The notes under the pieces are model-generated. The model had not been told where the DNA came from. It saw only the letters and a program-made list of their open reading frames with translations, and ran no database searches. 29,818 bases of DNA from an uncultured Clostridia bacterium (GTDB taxonomy: Bacteria > Bacillota > Clostridia > Lachnospirales > Anaerotignaceae): the NCBI GenBank assembly GCA_910583755.1, contig CAJTZO010000021.1:15202-45019 (forward strand), given 5' to 3'. The position numbers were made by a program, and so were the translations under genes. Positions 1-6,128 of this stretch are shown here, in pieces (positions within the stretch are counted from its first letter, which is position 1; every line of letters starts with the position of its first letter).

Positions 1-55
1 GCAAGCAACATTGTGTCCAAACGGTGCAGTACAAAATCCCATTTGAAAGGTGGTG
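1..55 (+). repeat. 55-bp direct repeat, copy 1: leader with ribosome site
   Basis: Identical over 55 bases to 1013-1067. It ends in a strong ribosome site (AAAGGTGGTG) and in both copies a gene start is expected exactly 6 bases later. Because it starts at base 1, the repeat may extend further left; copy 2 is preceded by a hairpin at 983-1012. Function is unknown. A duplicated 5' untranslated leader, or a recombination footprint from gene duplication, both fit. Confidence 0.9.
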
Positions 56-61
56 CGTGAA

Positions 62-247
62 ATAAAAAGAGCAGCAGTATCAAAGCCAGAAACCTTAGAA
101 GAAAGAGTAAAAAGAATAGAAAAAGAAATCAAATTTTATTGGCGGTTGCTGGACGTATTTCTTTTGGTGGATGCGATTGTAATACTGATACGTCAAATAA
201 TGCCATTTGTGATTGGCATTATGGATTGTGTTAATTATCTTAATTGA
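62..247 (+). CDS. Small coiled-coil membrane protein, paralogue 1
   Basis: A 61-residue reading if begun at ATA 62; in-frame GTG codons at 50 and 53 lie inside the ribosome site. The product has a charged helix (ETLEERVKRIEKEIKF), then WRLLD, then a hydrophobic segment of about 25 residues. It is clearly paralogous to the next gene: LEER, KIE/RIE, EIKF and WRLLD are shared. Copy 2 of the upstream repeat has ATG exactly 6 bases after the repeat, whereas here that position is ATA, so the gene either uses AUA, starts at GTG 53 with a poor arrangement, or has lost its start. Topology resembles XhlA-type phage membrane proteins; the role is unknown. Confidence 0.55.
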   Translation: MKRAAVSKPETLEERVKRIEKEIKFYWRLLDVFLLVDAIVILIRQIMPFVIGIMDCVNYLN

Positions 248-275
248 AAATTTTATGGAAAAATGGTGATAAAGA

Positions 276-443
276 ATGAAAAAAGGGGCAGTATCAGAGC
301 CAGCAACCTTAGAAGAAAGAATTGACAAAATAGAAAGAGAAATAAAATTTCATTGGCGGTTACTGGATATATTTCTCTTTCTCAATGCGATTGTGATATT
401 AGAACACCAAATTATGCCACTCATTATTAGTTTATTGCATTAG
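276..443 (+). CDS. Small coiled-coil membrane protein, paralogue 2 (55 aa)
   Basis: A 55-residue gene beginning MKKGAVSEPATLEERIDKIE. It has an N-terminal charged helix followed by WRLLD and a C-terminal membrane segment (IFLFLNAIVIL and IMPLIISLL). It matches the preceding gene residue for residue through LEER, EIKF, WRLLD, NAIVIL/DAIVIL and QIMP, so the two arose by tandem duplication. ATG 276 follows a weak ribosome site (ATGGTGATAAAGA). Overall topology is that of XhlA-like accessory proteins, but the position in the early region rather than the lysis cassette suggests another role, perhaps exclusion of related phages; that is speculation. Confidence 0.7.
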   Translation: MKKGAVSEPATLEERIDKIEREIKFHWRLLDIFLFLNAIVILEHQIMPLIISLLH

Positions 444-445
444 TA

Positions 446-473
446 TTGATAGTGTTTTAACGGTAGTTATGAA
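446..473 (+). promoter_or_regulatory. Possible sigma-A promoter
   Basis: TTGATA (446-451) and TATGAA (468-473) are separated by 16 bases in the intergenic space ahead of the gene at 529. The -10 box is imperfect. The inverted repeat at 466-488 overlaps the -10 box, which is what a repressible promoter would look like. The call rests on motif match only. Confidence 0.3.
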
Positions 474-488
474 AGATTTAATCATAAC
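466..488. promoter_or_regulatory. Operator-like dyad
   Basis: GTTATGA (466-472) and TCATAAC (482-488) are a perfect 7-bp inverted repeat with a 9-base spacer, overlapping the putative -10 box and upstream of the start region. The size and placement fit a binding site for a dimeric HTH repressor, perhaps one encoded nearby. No second copy was noticed. Confidence 0.35.
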
Positions 489-528
489 AATATAATAAAA
501 ATCTAACAAAAAGATGGGTGGTAAGAAT

Positions 529-732
529 ATGCAGGAAGAAATTAAAAGTTTAATGCAAACACTAGATACCTTACAAAAAAGAGTAGAAGCACTAGAGAAA
601 CAAAAAAATTTTTTCAAGATTTCAATAAACTGGAAAGAAAGATTATTTTCAACTTTCTGTTTTTCTGTAAGTATTTTGTTTTGCGATTATATTTTAATTC
701 CTTTTATTGATTGGCTTCTTTATCTTTTTTAA
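529..732 (+). CDS. Small coiled-coil membrane protein
   Basis: A 67-residue protein. Residues 1-25 form a heptad-like helix (LMQTLDTLQKRVEALEKQK) and the C-terminal 30 residues are strongly hydrophobic (FCFSVSILFCDYILIPFIDWLLYLF). ATG 529 was chosen over ATG 514 because GGGTGG at 515-520 makes a good ribosome site 8 bases upstream of 529. The layout, soluble coiled coil then one or two membrane helices, is the same as in the two preceding genes although sequence similarity is weak. XhlA-like in topology only; function unknown. Confidence 0.6.
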   Translation: MQEEIKSLMQTLDTLQKRVEALEKQKNFFKISINWKERLFSTFCFSVSILFCDYILIPFIDWLLYLF

Positions 733-785
733 ATGCTTTTTTAACAGCATCATATACAGTTGAACAGCAAAAAAGGGGTAAAATT

Positions 786-983
786 ATGAAAGTATGTGAG
801 GTAATAAAAAATAGTGGAATACCAATAAAAGAAATCAGTAAACAAACAGGAATTGATTATTCTATATTATGCAAATATAGGCGTGGATTAAGAAGCCCTT
901 CTGTACGAAATGCGAAAATACTAGGAAAATTTTTAAAATTTGACTGGTGGCTATTGTTTGAAAATGATGATGAAAATAAATAA
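786..983 (+). CDS. Small XRE/Cro-type HTH regulator
   Basis: A 65-residue protein that is little more than a helix-turn-helix: IKEISKQTGIDYSILCKYRRG matches the scanning and recognition helices of the XRE/Cro family, followed by PSVRNAKILGKFLKF. ATG 786 follows AAGGGG with a short spacer; an upstream ATG at 711 in the same frame overlaps the preceding gene and lacks a ribosome site. Its stop codon sits on the first base of the hairpin at 983-1012. Likely a Cro-like early switch protein; its operator is not identified, though the dyad at 466-488 is a candidate. Confidence 0.7.
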   Translation: MKVCEVIKNSGIPIKEISKQTGIDYSILCKYRRGLRSPSVRNAKILGKFLKFDWWLLFENDDENK

Positions 984-1012
984 GGCTGCTATAGCAGTTA
1001 ACCTAGCAGCCT
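983..1012 (+). promoter_or_regulatory. Stem-loop with alternative pairing upstream of repeat copy 2
   Basis: AGGCTGCTA (983-991) pairs perfectly with TAGCAGCCT (1004-1012) across a 12-base loop. The loop holds a second TAGCAG (992-997), which can instead pair with CTGCTA (986-991), and a GTTAAC palindrome. No T-tract follows, so it is not a typical terminator. It joins the HTH gene to the 55-bp leader and could act as an attenuator, mRNA stabiliser or protein-binding site. Confidence 0.5.
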
Positions 1013-1067
1013 GCAAGCAACATTGTGTCCAAACGGTGCAGTACAAAATCCCATTTGAAAGGTGGTG
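1013..1067 (+). repeat. 55-bp direct repeat, copy 2: leader with ribosome site
   Basis: Exact copy of 1-55. It directly abuts the stem-loop at 983-1012 and supplies the ribosome site for the gene starting at ATG 1074. The flanking coding sequences downstream of the two copies are unrelated, so it is the leader and not the gene that is duplicated. Confidence 0.9.
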
Positions 1068-1073
1068 AATCGG

Positions 1074-1403
1074 ATGAACAAAGAGTACAAGCCTACAAAA
1101 ATAGAAATCTGGATAGAGAACGCACCAGAAAGTATAGAAGAAACCTTAAAAAGTTTCACAGAAATGATAGAAATGGTAGAAGAAAAATATCCTGGTTTAA
1201 AATTGGGGCATTCTGCTGAAAATGCAGATATGAAAAATATAATAAAAGAAAAAATAATAAACCTTTTATTAAAAGAATGGGAAGTTTTAACAGAAGTGCA
1301 AAAAAAATTAGAACCGCAATCCCATACAAAGGAATATTGCCAGTTATCAAACCAGAAAATGGAAATCTTACAATTTATATGTAATTTATCAGAAAAGGAA
1401 TGA
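1074..1403 (+). CDS. Hypothetical protein (109 aa)
   Basis: Starts at ATG 1074, 6 bases after the 55-bp leader and its GGTGG ribosome site; an in-frame GTG 12 bases upstream lies within that site. The product is acidic and helical: an N-terminal KPTKIEIWIENAPESIEETL segment, then IIKEKIINLLLKEWEVLTEVQKKLE. No membrane segment, no cysteine motif and no family I recognise. Its place among early regulators suggests an accessory role. Confidence 0.6.
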   Translation: MNKEYKPTKIEIWIENAPESIEETLKSFTEMIEMVEEKYPGLKLGHSAENADMKNIIKEKIINLLLKEWEVLTEVQKKLEPQSHTKEYCQLSNQKMEILQFICNLSEKE

Positions 1404-1459
1404 TTAATGAAATAAAACAAGAAAGTAAGTAGAGCGACTTTCTTAGAATGAGGATTTTT

Positions 1460-1897
1460 ATGCAAATTATCAAGATAGAGTGCATTACTAAAAATGAAAT
1501 TATCATTCGTATGGATGATAAAGAGTTAACCAATATCACGGGGTTTTCCTTAGAAATCAAAGTAGGAGAAACAGAAAGATATTATATTGAAAAGCAAATT
1601 CCAAAACCAAAAAAACAAGAAACTTTCTTAAACCATACAACAAATTGCCAAATTGAAAGATGGTGGACAATTCCAAAAGTAGTGCAGGAGTTTAAAGCAG
1701 AAGACCCAAAAACAGCCATTTGCTACAGCAGTATCAAAAGGTTAGTTACAGATGGGGTTATTTCACATCAAAAAAGTGGTAGAACCATACATGTCAATTT
1801 TGATGAAATCAAAGAGTATTATAGAAATGGTGGCAACAACACAACAGAAAAAGTAAAACTTTTGAAACAAAAACGGAATTTCAAGCCTATTTTTTAG
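1460..1897 (+). CDS. Excisionase-like HTH DNA-binding protein
   Basis: A 145-residue protein. The N-terminal 50 residues are beta-rich and unassigned. Residues about 70-130 begin WWTIPKVVQEFK, continue SSIKRLVTDGVISHQKSGRTIHV and end DEIKEYYRNGG, which matches the winged HTH seen in phage excisionases and MerR-like HTH_17 proteins: helix-turn-helix, then a wing ending in 'v.fdei.ey'. ATG 1460 is preferred over ATG 1448 because GAGG (1450-1453) provides a site 6 bases upstream. An 8-bp inverted repeat (1419-1426 with 1437-1444) lies just ahead of the gene. Could be Xis or an early transcription factor; no integrase is in view to decide. Confidence 0.55.
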   Translation: MQIIKIECITKNEIIIRMDDKELTNITGFSLEIKVGETERYYIEKQIPKPKKQETFLNHTTNCQIERWWTIPKVVQEFKAEDPKTAICYSSIKRLVTDGVISHQKSGRTIHVNFDEIKEYYRNGGNNTTEKVKLLKQKRNFKPIF

Positions 1898-1940
1898 TAA
1901 GATTTTTAAAAAGACATAACCGAAGTGAAAGGAGAAAAAA

Positions 1941-2471
1941 ATGACAAGTTTGAGAGGTGTTATAGAAGATTGTCAAGAATCAATAAAACAAGGTGCTATG
2001 TGCGTCTTCTGGCAGAAAGAGGAATCTTGGCATGGCTATCCTTTTTGGGAACAAAAGAAAAAACTACTTTCGAAAGAAAATTTTTCTCTATTAAATAAAA
2101 TAAAAGAAATAGATTCTAATGCAATGATAGTATATGGTACAAAATACACGAAAATGTGCTACAAAGAGTATGGTTTTATTTCTATGATAGAACAGGCAAT
2201 TTGCGAAAAACATCAAAAAGGAAAAGGTTATAAAAATATTAATGTTTTTTTAAATTCCTATCAAAAAAAGAAATCAGTAAGAAACCCAAAAGATAAAATT
2301 GTAAAAATAATGCTAGATGAAATGGAACTTCTAGCAGAAACAAGTAATTGTCTTGCTCCAGAAGATTTATGCCTAGTAGTAGATAAAATGCTTGCGATTG
2401 CTCAATTTTTGAGAAAGCAAGAAGAAATGGGGAATGGAGATGGACAAACTAATTTTATTGAAAAACAATGA
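1941..2471 (+). CDS. Hypothetical protein (176 aa)
   Basis: Begins at ATG 1941 after a good ribosome site (AAAGGAG). The product is soluble and lysine-rich, with a tryptophan-containing N-terminus (MCVFWQKEESWHGYPFW) and a helical C-terminal region (VKIMLDEMELLAETSNCLAPEDL). No domain is recognised. The last 32 bases overlap the short Rha-like gene in another frame. Confidence 0.55.
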   Translation: MTSLRGVIEDCQESIKQGAMCVFWQKEESWHGYPFWEQKKKLLSKENFSLLNKIKEIDSNAMIVYGTKYTKMCYKEYGFISMIEQAICEKHQKGKGYKNINVFLNSYQKKKSVRNPKDKIVKIMLDEMELLAETSNCLAPEDLCLVVDKMLAIAQFLRKQEEMGNGDGQTNFIEKQ

Positions 2472-2592
2472 TGTGTTTACAACCAGTTTCGTGATTGCAG
2501 AAGGAACTAATGTAAAACATAAAAATATAAAAGAATTAATTGCGAAATATGAAAATGATTTAAAAGATTTCGGATTAGAGCCTACTGTATAA
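2440..2592 (+). pseudogene. Short Rha-family antirepressor N-terminus (50 aa)
   Basis: A 50-residue frame reading MDKLILLKNNDVFTTSFVIA, followed by EGTNVKHKNIKELIAKYEND and LKDFG. This is the characteristic start of phage regulatory Rha proteins (a winged-helix DNA-binding module: 'NNDVFTTSlvIAEgt...H.nv..lI.ky..dl.eFG'). Family members continue for 100-200 residues more, but here a TAA follows shortly after LKDFG. The sequence after the stop is A/T-rich and shows no continuation in other frames, so it looks like a decayed or deliberately minimal copy. GGGG (2429-2432) lies 7 bases ahead of ATG 2440; ATG 2434 is an alternative. Confidence 0.6.
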
Positions 2593-2670
2593 ATTTTTTT
2601 AAGCATACCTCAAAAAAGAAAAAAAGTCAAACTTGAACTTTGAAAATAAAATAAAAAAGTTGGTGAAACA

Positions 2671-3477
2671 ATGAACTATCTTTTAGAGATAAAAGCATTT
2701 TACGATTGGCTCGAAGTAAACCAACTGTCAACGTCAGGGATTGCGCTATGGCACGCTTTAATGCACATAGCAAATAAGACTGGCTGGCGGGATACTTTTA
2801 CAGTAGCTACCGTGGTGCTATCTACTAAAACAGGGTTAAAAAGAGATGCCTTTTACAATGCAAGAACTGCATTGCAAAATAAAGGTTTAATTTCTTTTAA
2901 AGTGAGAACGGGAAATCAAGCAGCAGTCTATAAAATCAATTCTCTTGTGTCTATCATGCCGACACAAACCCCGACACAAGTACCGACACAAACCCCGACA
3001 CAAACCCCGACACAAGTGCCGACTATTAATAAACAAAACAAAACGAAACAAAATAAAAAAGAAATAAAACCCCCTAACCCCCTTACGGGGGAAGTGCAAC
3101 AAGTTGCACAAGGGGAAGGAAAAAAAACAAAGCGGGAAGAACTCAAGGAAATCAGAAATAGTTTTGTTTTTCCACAAGAATTACACAAAAAAGTCAATGA
3201 GTGGTTGCTGTACAAAAAAGAGAAACAGCAATCTTATCAACCGACAGGATTGCACCGTTTGCTGGCACAAATAAAAAACAAATCTGCAGAATACGGAGAA
3301 CAGGCAGTCATACAGGTGATTGACATGGCTATCGCAAACAATTATCAAGGGATTTTATGGTCAAAAATAACAGAAGGAAAGAGAGGACAAGGGGATGGAA
3401 CGGGTTACGGAAATTATGGAGCAAATGCAGCTCCAACAAAAAACCAAAAGCAACAGCAATACGGAGACATGTTGTGA
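2671..3477 (+). CDS. DnaD-type phage replication initiator
   Basis: A 268-residue protein. Residues 1-95 form a winged-helix domain (YDWLEVNQLSTSGIALWHAL, LSTKTGLKRDAFYNARTAL, LQNKGLI) as in phage DnaD/replication initiators that bind the origin. Residues 96-118 are a PTQT/PTQV linker encoded by 12-bp repeats, followed by a lysine/asparagine-rich linker; the C-terminal 100 residues (FPQELHKKVNEWLLYKKEK to ILWSKITEG) look like the part that contacts the helicase loader. The helicase loader gene follows at once. The repeats in this gene are themselves a likely replication origin, as in lambda O. Confidence 0.75.
   Translation: MNYLLEIKAFYDWLEVNQLSTSGIALWHALMHIANKTGWRDTFTVATVVLSTKTGLKRDAFYNARTALQNKGLISFKVRTGNQAAVYKINSLVSIMPTQTPTQVPTQTPTQTPTQVPTINKQNKTKQNKKEIKPPNPLTGEVQQVAQGEGKKTKREELKEIRNSFVFPQELHKKVNEWLLYKKEKQQSYQPTGLHRLLAQIKNKSAEYGEQAVIQVIDMAIANNYQGILWSKITEGKRGQGDGTGYGNYGANAAPTKNQKQQQYGDML
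2959..3018. repeat. Five 12-bp iterons, candidate replication origin
   Basis: Five back-to-back units of CCGACACAA plus ACC, GTA or GTG at 2959, 2971, 2983, 2995 and 3007, with a partial sixth (CCGAC) at 3019. They are followed by a very A-rich stretch at about 3023-3070 and two short dyads. Iterons next to an A/T-rich unwinding region inside the initiator gene is the arrangement of the lambda origin in gene O. A purely protein-level PTQx repeat is the alternative. Confidence 0.55.
3078..3109. repeat. Two short dyads next to the iterons
   Basis: CCCCC-TTAC-GGGGG (3078-3091) and GTGCAAC-AA-GTTGCAC (3094-3109) are adjacent perfect inverted repeats of 5 and 7 bp inside the initiator gene, right after the A-rich stretch. 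They could form hairpins on single-stranded DNA at the origin or be protein sites. Confidence 0.4.
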
Positions 3478-3478
3478 A

Positions 3479-4300
3479 ATGGAAAAAACAGCAAAGTGTG
3501 TACAGAAAATTCTGGAAGACCACCCGAAAAATCCTTCCGCAGACAAAAAAGCTGAAGAAATCCAATGGACAGCTATTCACCCCAATTACCCTATCAAAGA
3601 AGGAGAATGTCCGATTTGTAGAGGGAAAGGCTTTTTAAGAGCGTTCATAAACGGGAATGAATACATAAAAAATTGTGTTTGTGAAGAAAGACGGATTGCG
3701 ATGCAGCGCATTAAAAATTCTGGACTTGCAGACATTATTGAAAAACGCACCTTTGACAACTTTCAAACGCCAGAAGAATGGCAAAAACGATTGAAACAAA
3801 AAGCATTGCAATTCCTTGATGAAAAAGGAAAATGGTTTTTTGTAGGTGGACAAGTAGGTTGTGGAAAAACACACCTTTGTACTGCAATTTGTGCGGAATT
3901 TATCAAAAAAGGAATCTCTGTCAGATATGTTATTTGGTCAAATGAGATTGTGAAACTCAAAGCGAACAAAATGGAGGATGAAGCCTATCAAAGACTGATA
4001 AATCCCTTACTGATAACACCAGTGCTTTACATAGATGACTTTTTTAAAACGGAAAAAGAAAAACGTCCTAGTGAGGCGGATATTCGAACAGCATTTGAAA
4101 TTATCAATTACAGGTATATCAACAGTGACTTGATTACCATTTTTTCTACAGAAAAAACGATTGACGATTTGATTGAAATTGATGAGGCAATCGGTAGTAG
4201 AATCCATGAAAAAACAGAAGGGTATCGGAATATTATTTTAGAGAAAAAAGAAAGAAACTGGAGATTAAAACAAACATCAGAAAGGGTAAAAAATGAATGA
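3479..4300 (+). CDS. dnaC: DnaC-type helicase loader ATPase
   Basis: About 273 residues from ATG 3479, one base after the initiator stop; an in-frame ATG at 3395, with AGAGG upstream, would add 28 low-complexity residues and overlap the initiator gene. A zinc-binding-like CPIC...CVCEER motif lies in the first third. Walker A is GGQVGCGKTH (roughly residues 122-131) and Walker B is PVLYIDDFF, with a sensor segment IFSTEKTIDDL and an arginine region DEAIGSRIHEKTEG, as in AAA+ DnaC/DnaI loaders. It would load the host replicative helicase at the origin marked by the initiator. Confidence 0.85.
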   Translation: MEKTAKCVQKILEDHPKNPSADKKAEEIQWTAIHPNYPIKEGECPICRGKGFLRAFINGNEYIKNCVCEERRIAMQRIKNSGLADIIEKRTFDNFQTPEEWQKRLKQKALQFLDEKGKWFFVGGQVGCGKTHLCTAICAEFIKKGISVRYVIWSNEIVKLKANKMEDEAYQRLINPLLITPVLYIDDFFKTEKEKRPSEADIRTAFEIINYRYINSDLITIFSTEKTIDDLIEIDEAIGSRIHEKTEGYRNIILEKKERNWRLKQTSERVKNE

Positions 4301-4607
4301 AAAATGGTTTCAAGACAAAGATAAATTTATAGAGTTAGGCGGTTCCGAAATAAAAGAAAAAATAGTATGTTTACTAACTGCAATTTTGGAAGGAGACAAA
4401 GATACTTTTGATAAAATTTATCATTCTATGAAGGGAAACATTTATTTTAATATTAATTTTATCCCTGAGGGGATTCGCTTTTTTCTTTATACTCCTACTT
4501 ATTCTGTATATCTAAATACTATACCTGTAGAGCCAATTGTAAAAGCATATTATGATGGTGATTTAGATGATGATACAGAAAAGGGAATTATTTTATCAAC
4601 ATTATGA
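4293..4607 (+). CDS. Hypothetical protein (104 aa)
   Basis: Overlaps the end of the loader gene by 8 bases and has an AAAGGG ribosome site, so it is translationally coupled. The product is acidic with an alternating helix and aromatic beta segment (GNIYFNINFIPEGIRFFLYT). The tail is very acidic (YDGDLDDDTE). No family recognised. Confidence 0.55.
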   Translation: MNEKWFQDKDKFIELGGSEIKEKIVCLLTAILEGDKDTFDKIYHSMKGNIYFNINFIPEGIRFFLYTPTYSVYLNTIPVEPIVKAYYDGDLDDDTEKGIILSTL

Positions 4608-4668
4608 AGAAAGAAGCAGCTATACCATTCCTATTATAAAAGATGATTTTTAATTAATTTTAGTAAGA

Positions 4669-4694
4669 ATTCCCCCACCTAAAGGTGGGGGAAT
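4669..4694. terminator. Strong 12-bp hairpin, possible end of the early operon
   Basis: ATTCCCCCACCT (4669-4680) pairs perfectly with AGGTGGGGGAAT (4683-4694). It lies in the 165-base space between the last early gene and the late regulator. No run of T follows, so as a rho-independent terminator it is atypical. A relic of a mobile-element end or a bidirectional structure is possible. Confidence 0.45.
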
Positions 4695-4772
4695 ATGTCA
4701 TATATCACCCCTATAATCCTATCATAAAATATATCATGTTTTTCGATGGGATACAATAAGGGGGCGGAAGTT

Positions 4773-5165
4773 TTGAACGCAAAGATTTACTTGCAGCAAT
4801 TAAAAAAATTAGACATTGCTATTAATCAAAAGATATGGGAATCTGATAAGCTTATCATAGATTTGAAAAGGAGTTCTCTGTCAGCAAGTTCTTACAACGA
4901 ATTACTTCACAAAAAAAATTTATTAGAAGATGAAATCAATTCAGAAATCGACCACTTGATTCAAAAAAAACACATCATTATCAATCAGATACAAGGATTA
5001 GAAAATCCCTTTCATGCCCAAGTTTTATTTAAGAAATATGTAGAATATAAAAGTATTCACACCATTACACTAGAACTACACTACAGTCGTGCTCATGTTT
5101 GTAGGTTAATCACTTCTGCCTTAAAGGAATTTGAGCAAAAATTTTTAAAAGATGGGACAAAATGA
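4773..5165 (+). CDS. DUF1492/sigma-like late transcription regulator
   Basis: 130 residues from TTG 4773, chosen because GGGGGCGGAA lies just upstream and MNAKIYLQQLKKLDIAINQK is the usual start of the DUF1492 family; an ATG 27 bases upstream precedes that ribosome site. A long helical N-terminal half is followed by a C-terminal sigma region-4-like HTH (YVEYKSIHTITLELHYSRAH, VCRLITSALKEFEQKF). Such proteins sit just before the small terminase in Firmicutes prophages and resemble ArpU-type late regulators. It is probably the switch for the packaging-head-tail operon that follows. Confidence 0.75.
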   Translation: MNAKIYLQQLKKLDIAINQKIWESDKLIIDLKRSSLSASSYNELLHKKNLLEDEINSEIDHLIQKKHIIINQIQGLENPFHAQVLFKKYVEYKSIHTITLELHYSRAHVCRLITSALKEFEQKFLKDGTK

Positions 5166-5198
5166 GACTTTTTTTAAATTATAATAGGAGCAACAAGT

Positions 5199-5226
5199 AA
5201 AAAGGATAGTAAAAACTATCCTTTTT
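5199..5226 (+). terminator. Rho-independent terminator
   Basis: AAAAAGGATAGT (5199-5210) and ACTATCCTTTTT (5215-5226) form a perfect 12-bp stem with an AAAA loop and end in five Ts. It closes the regulator gene and isolates it from the late operon. Confidence 0.85.
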
Positions 5227-5343
5227 CTATCGTAAAAGGTACTGTACAGGCTCCTTACCTTCCTTGCGGGTCGCGAGCCCAGCGTATCTCTAGTTTTATC
5301 CTATTTTTTTGACGGTTAACGTTAACGGTAGAGGTGGCATATT
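5227..5343. other. Candidate cos/packaging-initiation region
   Basis: Non-coding stretch just ahead of the small terminase. It holds a GC-rich block at 5264-5284 (GCGGGTCGCGAGCCCAGCG core with TCGCGA), unusual in this A/T-rich genome, a GGCTC/GAGCC pair at 5249-5253 and 5275-5279, and a perfect 12-bp palindrome GTTAACGTTAAC at 5315-5326. In lambda-like phages, cos lies in this position beside the Nu1-type gene. Which bases are cut cannot be told from sequence alone. Confidence 0.4.
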
Positions 5344-5877
5344 TTGGAAAATAAAAATTTGACAGAAATAGAAAGAGTAACCGTTTCAGCTGGTGTACTC
5401 AAAAAACTTTTATTGTTAAAAGATGACAGTCGCGTTAGGCAGCTTGCAGGAGAAGGCATTTTTATCAGGGCAAGCAAAGGGCGGTATTTACTCTTTGAAA
5501 GCCTTCAAAATTATATTAAGACTTTAAAAGTACAAAAAGACATTGCATTAGCAGAAGACAAAAATGATATTAATTACAAAACGGAACGGGCAAAACTAGA
5601 GCAAATTAAACGAATGCAGGCAGAATTAAAACTTGCTTTGATGAAAGGAGAACTTCATAAAAGTAGTGATGTTGAAATGGTGATGACAGATATGCTCGCA
5701 AGAATTAGAAGCCGTTTTTTACAAATGCCTAGCAAAATGACACCCCTTCTTGTAGAAAAAGAAACAGGAGAAATTAAAAAAATGTTATCAAATGAAGTGC
5801 GTGACATTTTAGAAGAATTAAAAGAGTATGACCCAAAAGACTTTTATAGTGAGGATTTTGTAGAAATTGAAGAATAG
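5344..5877 (+). CDS. Terminase small subunit (Nu1-like)
   Basis: 177 residues from TTG 5344 with AGAGGTGG upstream. The N-terminal 50 residues resemble a winged HTH (VTVSAGVLKKLL, DSRVRQLAGEGIFIRA, GRYLLFESLQNYI), as in lambda Nu1, which binds the cos region. The middle and C-terminal part is a long helix (YKTERAKLEQIKRMQAELKL) for assembly with the large subunit. It starts the late operon. Unusually, no large terminase follows: its partner is at 19383, after the tail genes. Confidence 0.75.
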   Translation: MENKNLTEIERVTVSAGVLKKLLLLKDDSRVRQLAGEGIFIRASKGRYLLFESLQNYIKTLKVQKDIALAEDKNDINYKTERAKLEQIKRMQAELKLALMKGELHKSSDVEMVMTDMLARIRSRFLQMPSKMTPLLVEKETGEIKKMLSNEVRDILEELKEYDPKDFYSEDFVEIEE

Positions 5878-5891
5878 AAAGGGTGAATAGC

Positions 5892-6116
5892 ATGAACAAA
5901 AAATTAGCGCAATTACAAGAACGTTTAGAACTTTATTACAAAGCTGAAAAAGAAATTCTTTTACGCCAAAAATACAGAATAGGGAATAAAGAATTGACGA
6001 TGGCAGATTTAAGTGCGGTACAGGAACAAATCAAAAAATTAGAAACAGAAATATCTGTATTAGAAAAAAATGGTGGTAAAAGATGTGTCAAACGGGTGAT
6101 ACCCTTAGACTTTTAA
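5892..6116 (+). CDS. gpW/DUF6148-like head-tail joining protein
   Basis: 74 residues from ATG 5892 with GAAAGGG upstream (GTG 5883 lies inside that site). The helix-hairpin pattern with 'KYRIGNKELTMADLSAVQEQ' and 'LETEISVLEKN' is that of DUF6148/gpW proteins, which in lambda stabilise the filled head and form the tail-joining platform. The position directly before the portal agrees. Confidence 0.65.
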   Translation: MNKKLAQLQERLELYYKAEKEILLRQKYRIGNKELTMADLSAVQEQIKKLETEISVLEKNGGKRCVKRVIPLDF

Positions 6117-6128
6117 AGGTGGTGCAAT

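Noticed and set aside
998..1465. Minus-strand open frame of 155 codons covering the repeat copy
   Set aside because: Opposes a gene with a good ribosome site and paralogous leader; the translation is phenylalanine-rich shadow.
2887..3215. Minus-strand cysteine/valine-rich repeat frames opposite the iterons
   Set aside because: They only reflect the 12-bp repeats read backwards (GVCVGVCVG) and have no start signals.
3357..3638. Plus-strand frame of 93 codons bridging the initiator and loader genes
   Set aside because: Overlaps both better-supported genes; no ribosome site; translation is low complexity.
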